Source of the DNA: Rahnella aceris
GTDB taxonomy: Bacteria > Pseudomonadota > Gammaproteobacteria > Enterobacterales > Enterobacteriaceae
Direction of reading: 5' to 3'
NCBI RefSeq assembly: GCF_011684115.1
Contig: NZ_JAADJV010000002.1
Location: 626,316-690,315, forward strand
DNA: 64,000 nt
Part shown: positions 20,547 to 29,536 of the stretch, in pieces
Numbering within the stretch: position 1 is the first letter of the stretch
Layout of the letters: each line of letters opens with the position of its first letter
Notes under the pieces: generated by a model
Database searches by the model: none
What the model saw: only the letters and a program-made list of their open reading frames with translations
Told to the model about the DNA's origin: nothing
Made by a program: the position numbers and the translations under genes

Positions 20547-21332
20547 ATGAGTCTTACTGAACTGACCGGTAATCCGCGCCACGATCAACTGCTCGCATTG
20601 ATTGCCGAGCGTGGTTACATGAACATTGAAGAACTGGCGGCGTTACTGGATGTCTCGACCCAAACCGCCCGCCGCGATATCCGCAAGCTCAGCGATCAGG
20701 GGCTGATCACGCGCCATCACGGTGGCGCGGGGCGGGCCTCGAGTGTGGTCAATACCGCCTTTGAGCAACGTGAGATTTCCTGGACGGAAGAGAAAAAAGC
20801 CATTGCGGAATCCATCGCCGATTACATCCCCGACGGCTCAACGGTGTTTATCACCATTGGCACCACAGTCGAGCAGGTCGCGCATTCGCTGCTCAATCAT
20901 AACCGGCTGCGGATTATCACCAATTGTCTGCGCGTCGCGCATATTTTGTATAAGAACCCGCGCTTTGAGGTGATGGTGCCTGGCGGCACGCTGCGCCCGC
21001 ATAATGGTGGCATTATCGGCCCGGCGGCCACGGCTTTTGTCGCCGGCTTTCGTGCCGACTATCTGGTGACCAGCGTCGGCGCAATTGAAAGCGACGGCGC
21101 CCTGCTGGAGTTCGATGTCAACGAGGCCAGCGTGGTGAAAACCATGATGGCGCATTCACGTCATATCCTGCTGGCTGCTGACCATACCAAATATCATGCC
21201 TCAGCGGCGGTCGAAATCGGCAATGTCTCACAGGCCACGGCGCTGTTCACCGACGAACTTCCGCCCGCCGGATTGCTCAAGGTGCTGAAAAACCATCAGG
21301 TCGAAGTGATAAAAGTCAGTACCGCGGAATAA
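20547..21332 (+). CDS. yihW: DeoR-family repressor of the sulfoquinovose genes
   Basis: 261 aa. Seen: the DeoR winged helix (MNIEELAALLDVSTQTARRD, then IRKLSDQGLITRHHGGA) and the C-terminal sugar-phosphate sensor domain (IGTTVEQVAH, SVGAIESDGALLEFD). Known: YihW (renamed CsqR) represses the E. coli yih genes and is relieved by sulfoquinovose or its glycoside derivatives. Its position behind yihV, facing the yihU-V divergent region, fits that role. AAGGA precedes the ATG by 8 bases. A terminator follows at once. Confidence 0.93.
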   Translation: MSLTELTGNPRHDQLLALIAERGYMNIEELAALLDVSTQTARRDIRKLSDQGLITRHHGGAGRASSVVNTAFEQREISWTEEKKAIAESIADYIPDGSTVFITIGTTVEQVAHSLLNHNRLRIITNCLRVAHILYKNPRFEVMVPGGTLRPHNGGIIGPAATAFVAGFRADYLVTSVGAIESDGALLEFDVNEASVVKTMMAHSRHILLAADHTKYHASAAVEIGNVSQATALFTDELPPAGLLKVLKNHQVEVIKVSTAE

Positions 21333-21334
21333 AA

Positions 21335-21358
21335 AAGGCCGACATTTCTGTCGGCCTT
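21335..21358. terminator. Terminator between yihW and tyrB
   Basis: A 10-bp stem AAGGCCGACA / TGTCGGCCTT with a TTTC loop. A six-T tail on the minus strand makes it strongest for tyrB; on the plus strand it also follows yihW by 2 bp. Confidence 0.85.
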
Positions 21359-21370
21359 AATCAACATCTT

Positions 21371-21435
21371 ATCCCCTAAATAATTCGGGTTGCGGGAAGG
21401 CGGTAAGCTCACGCAGCCCGAAGTATGACGGGGAT
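21371..21435 (-). repeat. Short ERIC element (internal deletion) at the end of tyrB
   Basis: The ends ATCCCC/GGGGAT are inverted. The left part (CTAAATAATTCGGGTTGCGG, AAGGCGG) and right part (GAAGTATGACGGG) match the two ends of the longer ERIC copies in this window, but the central roughly 60 bp, including the AGCTTAC...GTAAGT core, is mostly missing. It ends one base before the tyrB stop codon. Confidence 0.75.
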
Positions 21436-22629
21436 TTACTGAACCGCGGCGAAAGCCTCAGCCACTTGCTTCACATTGTGGTGATTCAGACCGGCCATGC
21501 AGACGCGGCCGCTGAGTATCAGGTAAACGCCAAATTCCTCACGCAGACGGACAACCTGCGCTTCGCTGAAACCGGTGTAGCTGAACATCCCGCGCTGTTG
21601 CAGCAGGTAGTCAAAATTACGGCCCGGCAAGGCGGTTTTCAGACTGTCGACCAGCGTGTGGCGCATTTCGAGAATACGGGTACGCATTTGCTCGACTTCG
21701 GCTTTCCACTGGGCATTCAGCGCGCTGTCGCTCAGGACTTTCGCCACTACTTTTGCGCCGAAGCTTGGCGGGCTGGAGTAGTTACGGCGCACGGTGGCTT
21801 TCAGTTGCCCCAGTACACGTCCCGCCGCATCGCTGTCTTCACAGACCACAGACAGGCCGCCGACACGTTCGCCGTACAGGGAGAAGATTTTCGAGAAGGA
21901 GTTGCTGACGAAGCAGTTCACACCTGCCGCAGCCATCGCGCGGATGGCGTAAGCGTCATCGTCAATGCCCGCGCCAAAGCCCTGATAAGCGATGTCGAGG
22001 AACGGGATCAGCTCACGCTGTTTGGTGATTTCAATCACCTGATCCCACTGCGCTGGCGTCAGGTCAGAACCGGTCGGGTTGTGGCAGCAAGGGTGCAGCA
22101 GCACAATGCTTTGCGCTGGCAAGGTTTTCAGGCGGTCAATCATCGCCGGGAAATTTACCCCCAGCGTCTCCGGGTCAAAGTACGGATAGGTATGCACTTT
22201 GAAGCCTGCGCCTGCAAAGATAGCCACGTGGTTTTCCCAGGTCGGGTCGCTCACGTAAACTTCTGAATTCGGGAAATAAAACTTCAGGAAATCAGCACCG
22301 ACTTTCAGTGCGCCGGAACCGCCGACGGTCTGAATGGTCGCAATACGCTGTTGTTTCAGCGCCGGATGATCGGCACCAAACAGCAATTCCTGAATGCCTG
22401 CGCGGTATGCGGGCAGACCTTCCATTGGCAGATAGACTGACGCGGCCTGTGGCCCGGCGTTCAGTTGTTGCTCTGCATTTTCCACTGCCGCCAGTTGCGG
22501 AATAATACCCTGCTCGTCGTAATAAAGACCGATGCTCAGGTTTACCTTATCTTGTCTCGGATCGGTCTTGAAGCTTTCCATCAGCGACAAAATCGGGTCA
22601 CCGGCATAGGCATCGACATGTTGGAACAC
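21436..22629 (-). CDS. tyrB: Aromatic amino acid aminotransferase
   Basis: PLP-dependent class I transaminase making tyrosine and phenylalanine (also aspartate and leucine) from their keto acids. Seen: the PLP-lysine motif [16 protein letters not shown] and [13 protein letters not shown]. Its N-terminus [20 protein letters not shown] matches E. coli TyrB better than AspC. Start: AAGGAG directly abuts the ATG at 22638, too close to use, whereas a GTG at 22629 has it nine bases upstream and gives 397 aa, exactly the E. coli TyrB length. tyrB lies near alr as in E. coli, but four genes now intervene. Confidence 0.93.
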   Translation of the reverse strand: MFQHVDAYAGDPILSLMESFKTDPRQDKVNLSIGLYYDEQGIIPQLAAVENAEQQLNAGPQAASVYLPMEGLPAYRAGIQELLFGADHPALKQQRIATIQTVGGSGALKVGADFLKFYFPNSEVYVSDPTWENHVAIFAGAGFKVHTYPYFDPETLGVNFPAMIDRLKTLPAQSIVLLHPCCHNPTGSDLTPAQWDQVIEITKQRELIPFLDIAYQGFGAGIDDDAYAIRAMAAAGVNCFVSNSFSKIFSLYGERVGGLSVVCEDSDAAGRVLGQLKATVRRNYSSPPSFGAKVVAKVLSDSALNAQWKAEVEQMRTRILEMRHTLVDSLKTALPGRNFDYLLQQRGMFSYTGFSEAQVVRLREEFGVYLILSGRVCMAGLNHHNVKQVAEAFAAVQ

Positions 22630-22854
22630 GGTATACATCTCCTTGGTTTGGTTAAGTGGCGCTGCGATCCACATCCGGCAACCCGGCGCATCGCAACTGT
22701 TTCACAGACTATCAAAGTTCGTTAAAAAAGATGACAACTATGTTGTCGATTTTCGGGCACTCATTGCGTATCAAACCGTCCGTTCGCCTGAGATGCTGAT
22801 CCGCTCACATCAACTACGATCACATGGACATCTCATTCTTCCCGGAGCAAACCA

Positions 22855-23058
22855 ATGACAACTCAACACTCACTGCAAGGTAAAGCCGCTTTCGTTCAGG
22901 GCGGTTCACGCGGCATCGGTGCCGCCATCGTTCAGCGTCTGGCCCGCGAAGGCGCCAGCGTGGCCTTCACCTACGTTTCTTCTGAAGAAATTTCCGGCCC
23001 TGAAGCGGGGTATATCACCGGCGCAAATCTGACGATTGACGGCGGTTTCGGCGCGTAA
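22855..23058 (+). pseudogene. Remnant of a short-chain dehydrogenase/reductase with an in-frame internal deletion
   Basis: The 67-codon frame joins the first about 43 residues of an SDR enzyme (KAAFVQGGSRGIGAAIVQRL, the Rossmann glycine motif) directly to its last about 22 residues (GPEAGYITGANLTIDGGFGA, the canonical SDR C-terminus). A full SDR is about 245 aa, so about 175 codons, including the catalytic Ser-Tyr-Lys, are gone while the frame is kept. GGAG lies eight bases before the ATG, so it may still be translated. It cannot be an active dehydrogenase. A terminator follows. Confidence 0.85.
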
Positions 23059-23077
23059 CACTTGCCGGTTCATTCAT

Positions 23078-23107
23078 AAAAATGGCGCAGTCCCCTGCGC
23101 CATTTTT
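23078..23107. terminator. Bidirectional terminator after the SDR remnant
   Basis: A perfect 13-bp stem AAAAATGGCGCAG / CTGCGCCATTTTT with a TCCC loop and T-runs on both strands, between the SDR remnant and the converging YitT-family gene. Confidence 0.9.
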
Positions 23108-23119
23108 TTATCCATTTCG

Positions 23120-23752
23120 TCAGACGCTGTAGCGCCCCGGACGGTGATTCATCGCAATGATCAGGTTGACGATCACCGCGCCCAGCACCGAAGCAATCAG
23201 CATTTCAAGGCTGACGACAAACAGCGATGCCAGCACGATGCAGCAGTCCACACCCATTTGCAGTTTACCGGCTCGGATGCCGTATTTGTCCTGCAGGAAC
23301 AGCGCCAGAATGTTCACGCCGCCCAGACTGGCTTTGTGGCGGAACAGCACAATGAAGCCGATGCCCATAATCACGTTGGCAAACAGCGTGGCGTAAAACG
23401 GCTGAAGATGATCGAAATGAACAAACAGCGGATGCAAATCAGAAAACACGGAAACCAGCGCGACTGCAGCAAAAGTTTTCAGTGTGAACTGCAAACCCAT
23501 GCGACGAAAAGAGAGGTAATAAAAAGGTAAGTTGATGATAAAAAAGGCCGTACCGAATGATACCTGCGTCACGTAATGCGCCAGAAACGCCATTCCCGCC
23601 GTGCCGCCGGTCAGTGCGCCGACCTGACGCAACATCACCACACCAAAAGAGACCATCAGCGTACCGATAATGATCGCCAGCGCATCTTCAACCAGCGTGT
23701 GCCCGATGCGCGGCTGCTCAACCGGCTGTTTGATGTCGTCTACACTTGCCAT
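23120..23752 (-). CDS. YitT-family membrane protein
   Basis: 210 aa with five or so transmembrane segments (for example ALAIIIGTLMVSFGVVML, FFIINLPFYYLSF, IVLASLFVVS). The motifs GALTGGTAGMAFL and ASLGGVNILALFLQDKYGI are those of the YitT/DUF161 integral membrane family. Function is not established; some members are proposed transporters. Short cytoplasmic N-terminus; AGGGA precedes the ATG. It converges on the SDR remnant. Upstream, 23753-23997 is an AT-rich 245-bp gap with no gene visible. Confidence 0.85.
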   Translation of the reverse strand: MASVDDIKQPVEQPRIGHTLVEDALAIIIGTLMVSFGVVMLRQVGALTGGTAGMAFLAHYVTQVSFGTAFFIINLPFYYLSFRRMGLQFTLKTFAAVALVSVFSDLHPLFVHFDHLQPFYATLFANVIMGIGFIVLFRHKASLGGVNILALFLQDKYGIRAGKLQMGVDCCIVLASLFVVSLEMLIASVLGAVIVNLIIAMNHRPGRYSV

Positions 23753-23997
23753 AATTCCCTGTACCTCAAAATAATAATACTAAAGACTGATTTTGAGATA
23801 ATTAATGAGATGGAGAGTTAAGGCAATATTCACGCATAGAATTTGCATTAAAAATCGAAAATAAGATTTTATGACGCGTTAATTATTCTTTACATGCACA
23901 GATCACGCATATTAATTCAAAATATTGCACCATTAAAGTGAGTCTGCACCAAAATAAATCACCCAAACAGTGCACCTGAAATACGCCCTTATTTTTC

Positions 23998-24462
23998 TCA
24001 GCTCAGCGTCAATAAGCCGTTTTCTTTTAAACGGTTAAGCACTACCGATGTTTTTACGTGGGCGACACTTTTATGGACTGACAGAATTTGGCTGATCAAC
24101 ATGCTTAAACCGGCTAAATCTTTCACCGCAACTTTCAGCAAATAATCCGCATCGCCAGTGGTTTTATAGGCATCAATAATGGAATCGACTTCGCCCAGCA
24201 TGCTGTGAAATGCATCGACCTGTGCGGGCAAATGATTGATAAGCCTGACTTCAATCAGACCAATCATGCCTAAGTCGAGGGCTTCCGGTGCCAGACGGGC
24301 ATGATAACCGAGAATGAGTTGTGCCTGTTCCAGACCAATCCGGCGGCGTGAACACTGTGATGCTGACAGTCCGACCAGCTCGCTTAATTCCTGGTTAGTC
24401 AGTCTTCCGTTGGTTTGTAATAAGGTCAGAATTTTCAGATCGTAATCGTCAATGCTGTACAT
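23998..24462 (-). CDS. Lrp/AsnC-family transcriptional regulator
   Basis: 154 aa. Seen: an N-terminal helix-turn-helix (DYDLKILTLLQTNGRLTNQE, then LSELVGLSASQCSRRRIGLE) and a RAM/AsnC ligand-binding domain (about 65-145, with GDADYLLKVAVKDL). Known: such regulators form octamers and sense amino acids. It is divergent from the PheC-like periplasmic gene across 134 bp, so it probably controls that gene in response to an amino acid, perhaps an aromatic one. This is inference from context. Confidence 0.88.
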   Translation of the reverse strand: MYSIDDYDLKILTLLQTNGRLTNQELSELVGLSASQCSRRRIGLEQAQLILGYHARLAPEALDLGMIGLIEVRLINHLPAQVDAFHSMLGEVDSIIDAYKTTGDADYLLKVAVKDLAGLSMLISQILSVHKSVAHVKTSVVLNRLKENGLLTLS

Positions 24463-24596
24463 GGCAGTGTTCCTGTCGCTTTAATTTTTATATGTGGATT
24501 CTTATTGCAAAAAACATTCCCACTATAACCAGTTATAAATACTTTTCGGCCGTTTTTTCTTATACTTGCGCATGATTTAAACGCAAGGAAAAAATA

Positions 24597-25376
24597 ATGA
24601 AAAAAGTATTCTACTCTCTCGTTTTGCTGTCAGTTTTGCCCGGTCTCGCAAAAGCAGAGCCGGCATCTTCACGCCTTGAACGCGTATTACAGAAAGGCTC
24701 GCTGAATGTCTGCACCACCGGCGACTATAAACCGTATACATTTTTGAAAGAAAACGGTGAGTATGAAGGCATTGATATTGCAATGGCGGAATCGCTGGCG
24801 GCGAGTCTGGATGTGAAAGTGAACTGGGTACCGGTCACCTGGAAATCTCTGCCGGACGAAATGAGCGCAGGGCATTGTGATATCGCGATGGGCGGGATTT
24901 CGGTCACGCTGAAACGCCAGCAAAAAGCCTGGTTTGCCAACGTACTGGATCAGGACGGAAAAATCCCCCTGGTGCGCTGCGAAAATGTGCGTCAGTACCA
25001 GACAGTTGAGCAGTTAAACCGTGCCTCCGTGCGCCTGATTGAACCGGCGGGCGGTACCAATGAAGCCTTCGTACACAGCCATCTGCCAAAAGGTACGCTG
25101 ACCCTGAGCGATAACGTGACCATCTTCCAGAAGCTGGTGGATAAGAAAGCGGATGTGATGATTACGGATGCTTCGGAAGCGCTGTTTCAGCAGAAACATT
25201 ACCCGAAACTCTGTGCGGTAAACCCGAAGAAGCCGCTGCAATATGGCGAAAAGGCTTACATGCTGCCGCGTGATGACGTGAGCTGGAAGATGTATGTCGA
25301 CCAGTGGCTGCACCTGAGCAAAGCCACTGGTGAATATCAGAAGATCGTCAGCCAGTGGCTGGCCGTGAAAAAGTAA
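24597..25376 (+). CDS. Periplasmic cyclohexadienyl (arogenate/prephenate) dehydratase-like protein
   Basis: 259 aa with a signal peptide (KKVFYSLVLLSVLPGLAKA, cleavage about residue 20) and a family 3 solute-binding fold. The sequence resembles PheC of Pseudomonas more than ordinary amino-acid receptors: TTGDYKPYTF, DIAMGGISVTLKRQQKAWF, PAGGTNEAF, DNVTIFQKLVDKKADVMITD and EKAYMLPRDD...YVDQWLH. Known: PheC enzymes evolved from binding proteins and dehydrate arogenate or prephenate in the periplasm; a Glu in the GGTNE segment appears conserved. No ABC permease or ATPase is nearby, which supports an enzyme over a receptor. It lies two genes from tyrB, whose aromatic specificity fits. A binding-only role remains possible. 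Confidence 0.72.
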   Translation: MKKVFYSLVLLSVLPGLAKAEPASSRLERVLQKGSLNVCTTGDYKPYTFLKENGEYEGIDIAMAESLAASLDVKVNWVPVTWKSLPDEMSAGHCDIAMGGISVTLKRQQKAWFANVLDQDGKIPLVRCENVRQYQTVEQLNRASVRLIEPAGGTNEAFVHSHLPKGTLTLSDNVTIFQKLVDKKADVMITDASEALFQQKHYPKLCAVNPKKPLQYGEKAYMLPRDDVSWKMYVDQWLHLSKATGEYQKIVSQWLAVKK

Positions 25377-25379
25377 GAC

Positions 25380-26459
25380 TTAGTCGCCAATATAAACGCG
25401 GGCAACGCGCTCGCTGAGCTGGGTAATCAGCTCATAAGCACTGATACCGGTTGCCTGCGCAATGCGCTCAACCGGTAATTTCCCGCCCCAGAAAATCACT
25501 TCATCGCCGACCTTATCGGTCGCATCTGGCCCTAAATCGACAGTGATCATATCCATCGACACACGCCCGGCAACCGGCACTTCCCGACCATTGACCAAAA
25601 CCGGCGTACCATTCGGCGCACTGCGCGGATAGCCGTCGCCATATCCCATCGCCACCACGCCCAGGCGGGTATCACGGTTGCTGACCCAGGTACTGCCATA
25701 ACCGACCGGCTCACCGGCAATATGTTCACGCACGGCGATCAGGCTGGAAGTCAGTGTCATTGCCGGTTGCAGCCCAAAATCGCTGGCTGTACCGGTTTCC
25801 ATTGGCGACACGCCGTACAAAATAATGCCGGGGCGGACCAGGTTCATATGCGATTCCGGCCACAACAAAATACCGCCGGAAGCCGCAATAGATTTTTGTC
25901 CCGGCTTGCCTTCGGCAAATTCATTAAAACAGTTCAGCTGTTTCGGTGTCGCGTCGCTTTCCGGTTCGTCCGCGCGGCAGAAATGGCTCATCATATTGAC
26001 CGGCTGAACCACGTTTTTGCAGGCACTCAGACGCTGATAAAATGCATCGGCCTGTGCCGGATGAACGCCCAAACGGTGCATACCGGTATCGATTTTCAGC
26101 CAGACATTCAGCGGACGCGCGAGGTCAGCACTTTCCAGCGCATCAAGCTGTTCGAGGCTGTGAACAGCGGTATCAAGCTGATGTTCAATCAGCAACGGTA
26201 ATTCGCTGGCGGAGAAAAAACCTTCGAGCAGGAGGATGGGTTTTACCACACCGGCTTTACGCAGCATCAGCGCTTCGCTAAGCCGGGAAACGCCGTAATA
26301 ATCAGCGTCCTGCAAGCTATGCACCGTCTCCAGCAGACCGTGCCCATAAGCGTTTGCTTTCACTACCGCAACCAGACGACTTTGTGGCGCCAGATGACGC
26401 ACCCGTTGCAGATTGTGTCGCAGAGCGCGGCGATCAATGACAGCCGTAGCCGCTTTCAT
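25380..26459 (-). CDS. alr: Alanine racemase, biosynthetic
   Basis: Interconverts L- and D-alanine for peptidoglycan; PLP enzyme of the TIM-barrel fold-type III. 359 aa, the E. coli Alr length. Seen: PLP lysine K34 in [11 protein letters not shown], and [10 protein letters not shown] in the C-terminal beta domain carrying the catalytic Tyr of the partner subunit. Start at [11 protein letters not shown] with AAGGA six bases upstream; the longer frame of 20 extra codons is unsupported. Its stop is 3 bp from that of the converging PheC-like gene. alr follows dnaB on the same strand, as in E. coli. Confidence 0.97.
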   Translation of the reverse strand: MKAATAVIDRRALRHNLQRVRHLAPQSRLVAVVKANAYGHGLLETVHSLQDADYYGVSRLSEALMLRKAGVVKPILLLEGFFSASELPLLIEHQLDTAVHSLEQLDALESADLARPLNVWLKIDTGMHRLGVHPAQADAFYQRLSACKNVVQPVNMMSHFCRADEPESDATPKQLNCFNEFAEGKPGQKSIAASGGILLWPESHMNLVRPGIILYGVSPMETGTASDFGLQPAMTLTSSLIAVREHIAGEPVGYGSTWVSNRDTRLGVVAMGYGDGYPRSAPNGTPVLVNGREVPVAGRVSMDMITVDLGPDATDKVGDEVIFWGGKLPVERIAQATGISAYELITQLSERVARVYIGD

Positions 26460-26523
26460 TTTAAGTCCTTTGCATGAATTTGAGAGTTTCTGATAGCAAG
26501 GCTGAGAACCAAACCCCACCTAG

Positions 26524-26545
26524 CCTCCCCTTGTGAAAGGGGAGG
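26524..26545. repeat. Hairpin between dnaB and alr
   Basis: CCTCCCCTT and AAGGGGAGG form a perfect 9-bp stem around GTGA. There is no T-run directly after it on either strand, so it may be a repeat-derived stem-loop rather than an efficient terminator. Confidence 0.5.
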
Positions 26546-26567
26546 GATAAATTCAAAACCCGGGAAG

Positions 26568-27974
26568 TTAATCCTCGTCGTATTGCGGGCCGCCATAGTT
26601 ATCAAACCGCGACCACTGACCGTTAAAGGTCAGGCGGACGGTACCGATCGGGCCGTTACGTTGTTTACCGAGGATGATTTGCGCGATGCCTTTTTCTTCA
26701 CTGTTATCGTGATAGACCTCATCACGATAGATGAACATGATTAAGTCGGCGTCCTGCTCGATGGAGCCGGATTCACGTAAGTCGGAGTTGACCGGGCGTT
26801 TATCCGCACGTTGCTCCAGGCTTCGGTTAAGCTGCGACAGCGCCACCACCGGCACCTGCAATTCTTTCGCCAGCGCTTTGAGCGAGCGGGAGATTTCGGC
26901 AATTTCCAGCGTACGGTTATCAGACAACGCCGGAACGCGCATCAGCTGGAGGTAGTCGATCATGATCAGGCTCAGGCCGCCGTGCTCACGGAAGATACGT
27001 CGCGCACGCGAACGAACTTCGGTTGGCGTCAGCCCGGACGAATCATCGATATACATGTTACGTTTTTCGAGCAGAATCCCCATGGTGCTGGAAATACGTG
27101 CCCAGTCTTCATCATCGAGCTGGCCGGTACGGATTTTGGTCTGGTCGACGCGCGAAAGCGACGCCAGCATACGCATCATGATCTGGTCGCCGGGCATCTC
27201 AAGGCTGAAGATTAAGACCGGTTTATCCTGCATCATCGCGGCATTTTCTGCGAGGTTCATCGCAAAAGTGGTTTTACCCATCGACGGACGCGCCGCCACA
27301 ATGATCAGGTCAGATTTTTGCAAGCCTGCGGTTTTCTTGTCGAGGTCAGCATAGCCGGTTGAAACGCCGGTTACGCCGTCATGCGGGCGCTGGAACAGCT
27401 CTTCGATACGGGAGACCGTGCTTTCCAGAATACGGTCGATACTTTTTGGACCTTCGTCTTTACTGGCGCGGCTTTCGGCAATCTGGAATACGCGGGATTC
27501 GGCTAAGTCCAGCAGGTCTTCGCTGCTGCGGCCTTGCGGATCATAGCCCGCGTCGGCAATTTCATTGGCGACGGAGATCATTTCCCGGACAACAGCACGT
27601 TCGCGCACAATGTCAGCGTAAGCGCCGATGTTCGCCGCACTGGGGGTGTTTTTAGAGAGCTCTGCCAGATACGCAAAACCGCCGACGGAATCCAGATCGC
27701 CTTTCTGTTCCAGCGATTCGGAAAGCGTGATCAGGTCGATTGGTTTGCTCATTTCCAGCAAACGCTGCATTTCGGTAAAAATCAGGCGGTGCGGGCGACT
27801 GAAGAAGTCATTGCTGACCACCCGTTCGGCCACATTATCCCAGCGTTCGTTATCCAGCATCAGCCCGCCCAGAACGGATTGTTCAGCTTCCAGCGAATGC
27901 GGCGGAAGTTTCAACCCTTCCATCTGGCGATCGCGGTTTTCGTTCTGTTGATTGGTCGGTTTTTTTGCTGCCAT
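26568..27974 (-). CDS. dnaB: Replicative DNA helicase
   Basis: Hexameric 5'-3' helicase at the replication fork, loaded by DnaC and binding primase. 468 aa (E. coli 471). Seen: N-terminal helical domain (PPHSLEAEQSVLGGLMLDNE), linker, and RecA-like domain with Walker A ARPSMGKTTFAMNLA, Walker B LSLIMIDYLQLM, and a C-terminal EVYHDNSEEKGIAQIILGKQ segment typical of the family. Divergent from qorA across 182 bp. Confidence 0.99.
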   Translation of the reverse strand: MAAKKPTNQQNENRDRQMEGLKLPPHSLEAEQSVLGGLMLDNERWDNVAERVVSNDFFSRPHRLIFTEMQRLLEMSKPIDLITLSESLEQKGDLDSVGGFAYLAELSKNTPSAANIGAYADIVRERAVVREMISVANEIADAGYDPQGRSSEDLLDLAESRVFQIAESRASKDEGPKSIDRILESTVSRIEELFQRPHDGVTGVSTGYADLDKKTAGLQKSDLIIVAARPSMGKTTFAMNLAENAAMMQDKPVLIFSLEMPGDQIMMRMLASLSRVDQTKIRTGQLDDEDWARISSTMGILLEKRNMYIDDSSGLTPTEVRSRARRIFREHGGLSLIMIDYLQLMRVPALSDNRTLEIAEISRSLKALAKELQVPVVALSQLNRSLEQRADKRPVNSDLRESGSIEQDADLIMFIYRDEVYHDNSEEKGIAQIILGKQRNGPIGTVRLTFNGQWSRFDNYGGPQYDED

Positions 27975-28156
27975 CTGTGGATTATTTCCTGCTCTAAGCG
28001 CCTGTTTTATGAGCGTCGGGTTTCCAAAAATCGGAGCCTGACTCGCGCGACAGTATAAACCATTTCAAAAGGGTATTAACCCTTAGTGCCGAAAATCTGG
28101 ATTGTCCCTGACATTTAGCCTAGGGTTGAAATCAGACTCCATCACGAGGAAAAAAC

Positions 28157-29140
28157 ATGGCAAAGCGCATCCAGTTTTCTGAAACAGGCACCCCGGACGT
28201 TCTGCAATACGTTGATTATCAGCCACAAGATCCGCAGGCAGACGAAGTCCAGGTCGAGAATAAAGCCATCGGTATCAACTATATCGATACTTATGTGCGC
28301 AGCGGTCTGTACGCACCGGCCAGTTTTCCGGCGGGTTTAGGCACGGAAGCGGCAGGCATAGTCAGTAAAGTCGGTAGTGGCGTAACGGACATCAAACCTG
28401 GCGATCGTGTGGTTTACGCACAATCCGCGCCCGGCGCTTACAGCGAATTCCATAACGTACCACAGGAAAAAATCGCCCTTTTGCCGGACGCGATCAGCTT
28501 TGAGCAGGCCGCAGCCTCCTTCCTTAAAGGGCTGACAGTTTATTATTTACTGCGCAAAACCCATGAAGTACAGGCCGGTGAAACCATTCTTTTCCATGCC
28601 GCAGCCGGTGGCGTAGGCCTGATTGCCTGCCAGTGGGCGAAAGCGCTGGGCGTAAAACTGATTGGCACCGTGGGCTCTGATGAAAAAGCCGAACGCGCCA
28701 GACAGGCCGGTGCATGGGAAACCATTAACTACCAGAAAGAAGATATCGCGACCCGCGTGGCGGAACTGACGAACGGCGAAAAAGTCGGTGTGGTTTACGA
28801 TTCCGTCGGCAAAGATACCTTTGAAAAATCGTTAAACAGCCTGAAACGTCGCGGTTTACTGGTCAGTTTCGGCAATGCGTCCGGCCCGGTAAAAGGTGTG
28901 GATCTGGCGATACTCAATCAAAAAGGTTCGCTGTTTGTGACGCGCCCTTCCCTGAATGGTTACGTGACTAACCGTGAAGAACTGCTGGAGGCGAGCAGCG
29001 AGCTGTTCTCAATGATCGCCAGTGGCGCGATAAAAGTGGATGTCAGTGACGCGCAGAAATTCCCACTGTCCGAGGCAAAACGCGCGCATGAAACGCTGGA
29101 AAGCCGCGTGACACAGGGTTCAAGTCTGCTCATCCCATAA
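28157..29140 (+). CDS. qorA: NADPH:quinone oxidoreductase
   Basis: Zinc-free MDR-family quinone reductase of the zeta-crystallin group. 327 aa, same as E. coli QorA. Seen: GroES-like N-terminal domain (GTPDVLQYVDYQ, AIGINYIDTYVRSGLY) and Rossmann motif HAAAGGVGLIACQWAKALG for NADPH. GAGG with an AAAAAAC spacer precedes the ATG. Same position beside dnaB as in E. coli. A long terminator follows. Confidence 0.96.
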   Translation: MAKRIQFSETGTPDVLQYVDYQPQDPQADEVQVENKAIGINYIDTYVRSGLYAPASFPAGLGTEAAGIVSKVGSGVTDIKPGDRVVYAQSAPGAYSEFHNVPQEKIALLPDAISFEQAAASFLKGLTVYYLLRKTHEVQAGETILFHAAAGGVGLIACQWAKALGVKLIGTVGSDEKAERARQAGAWETINYQKEDIATRVAELTNGEKVGVVYDSVGKDTFEKSLNSLKRRGLLVSFGNASGPVKGVDLAILNQKGSLFVTRPSLNGYVTNREELLEASSELFSMIASGAIKVDVSDAQKFPLSEAKRAHETLESRVTQGSSLLIP

Positions 29141-29160
29141 AAGTTTCCCTGAACCAATGC

Positions 29161-29194
29161 AAAAAAGGCTTTCACAGTTGTGAAAGCCTTTTTT
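29161..29194 (+). terminator. Terminator after qorA
   Basis: AAAAAAGGCTTTCACA pairs perfectly with TGTGAAAGCCTTTTTT, about 15 bp of stem with a tiny loop and a six-T tail, 20 bp past the qorA stop. Confidence 0.92.
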
Positions 29195-29536
29195 ACTGCC
29201 TGACTCAGACGACCTCTGATTTCAGACGGGTACTGCTGTAGGGTACTGCCGGGTAAATCCACAGGGCGATGTCACTTAAGCGACTATTGTGTGCCTCAGC
29301 GGACTTGATGAATTCGGTTTACAGCCTGCTGGCTGCCAATGAATTCCATCCTAACAGTCACCCATGTTAAAAAATATGATTTATGCATTTTGACCGCACA
29401 TTCTGACCCAGCTTGTGATCGCTAGCACATAAGCAAAAGTTATCACTGCAACGGTTACATTTTTTTGCGCTCAGAACACAGTCAGCAATCCCCATTATTT
29501 CATGCAGTTACGAAAACCGATAAAGTGAAGCTGTTA
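29195..29536. other. 342-bp gap between the qorA terminator and pspG with no gene seen
   Basis: No coding frame with a ribosome-binding site, no known RNA and no repeat shared with the rest of the window was found. The part at 29350-29470 is AT-rich. pspG points into it, so it may hold the pspG 3' end and terminator, but no clear hairpin was spotted. Confidence 0.5.
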
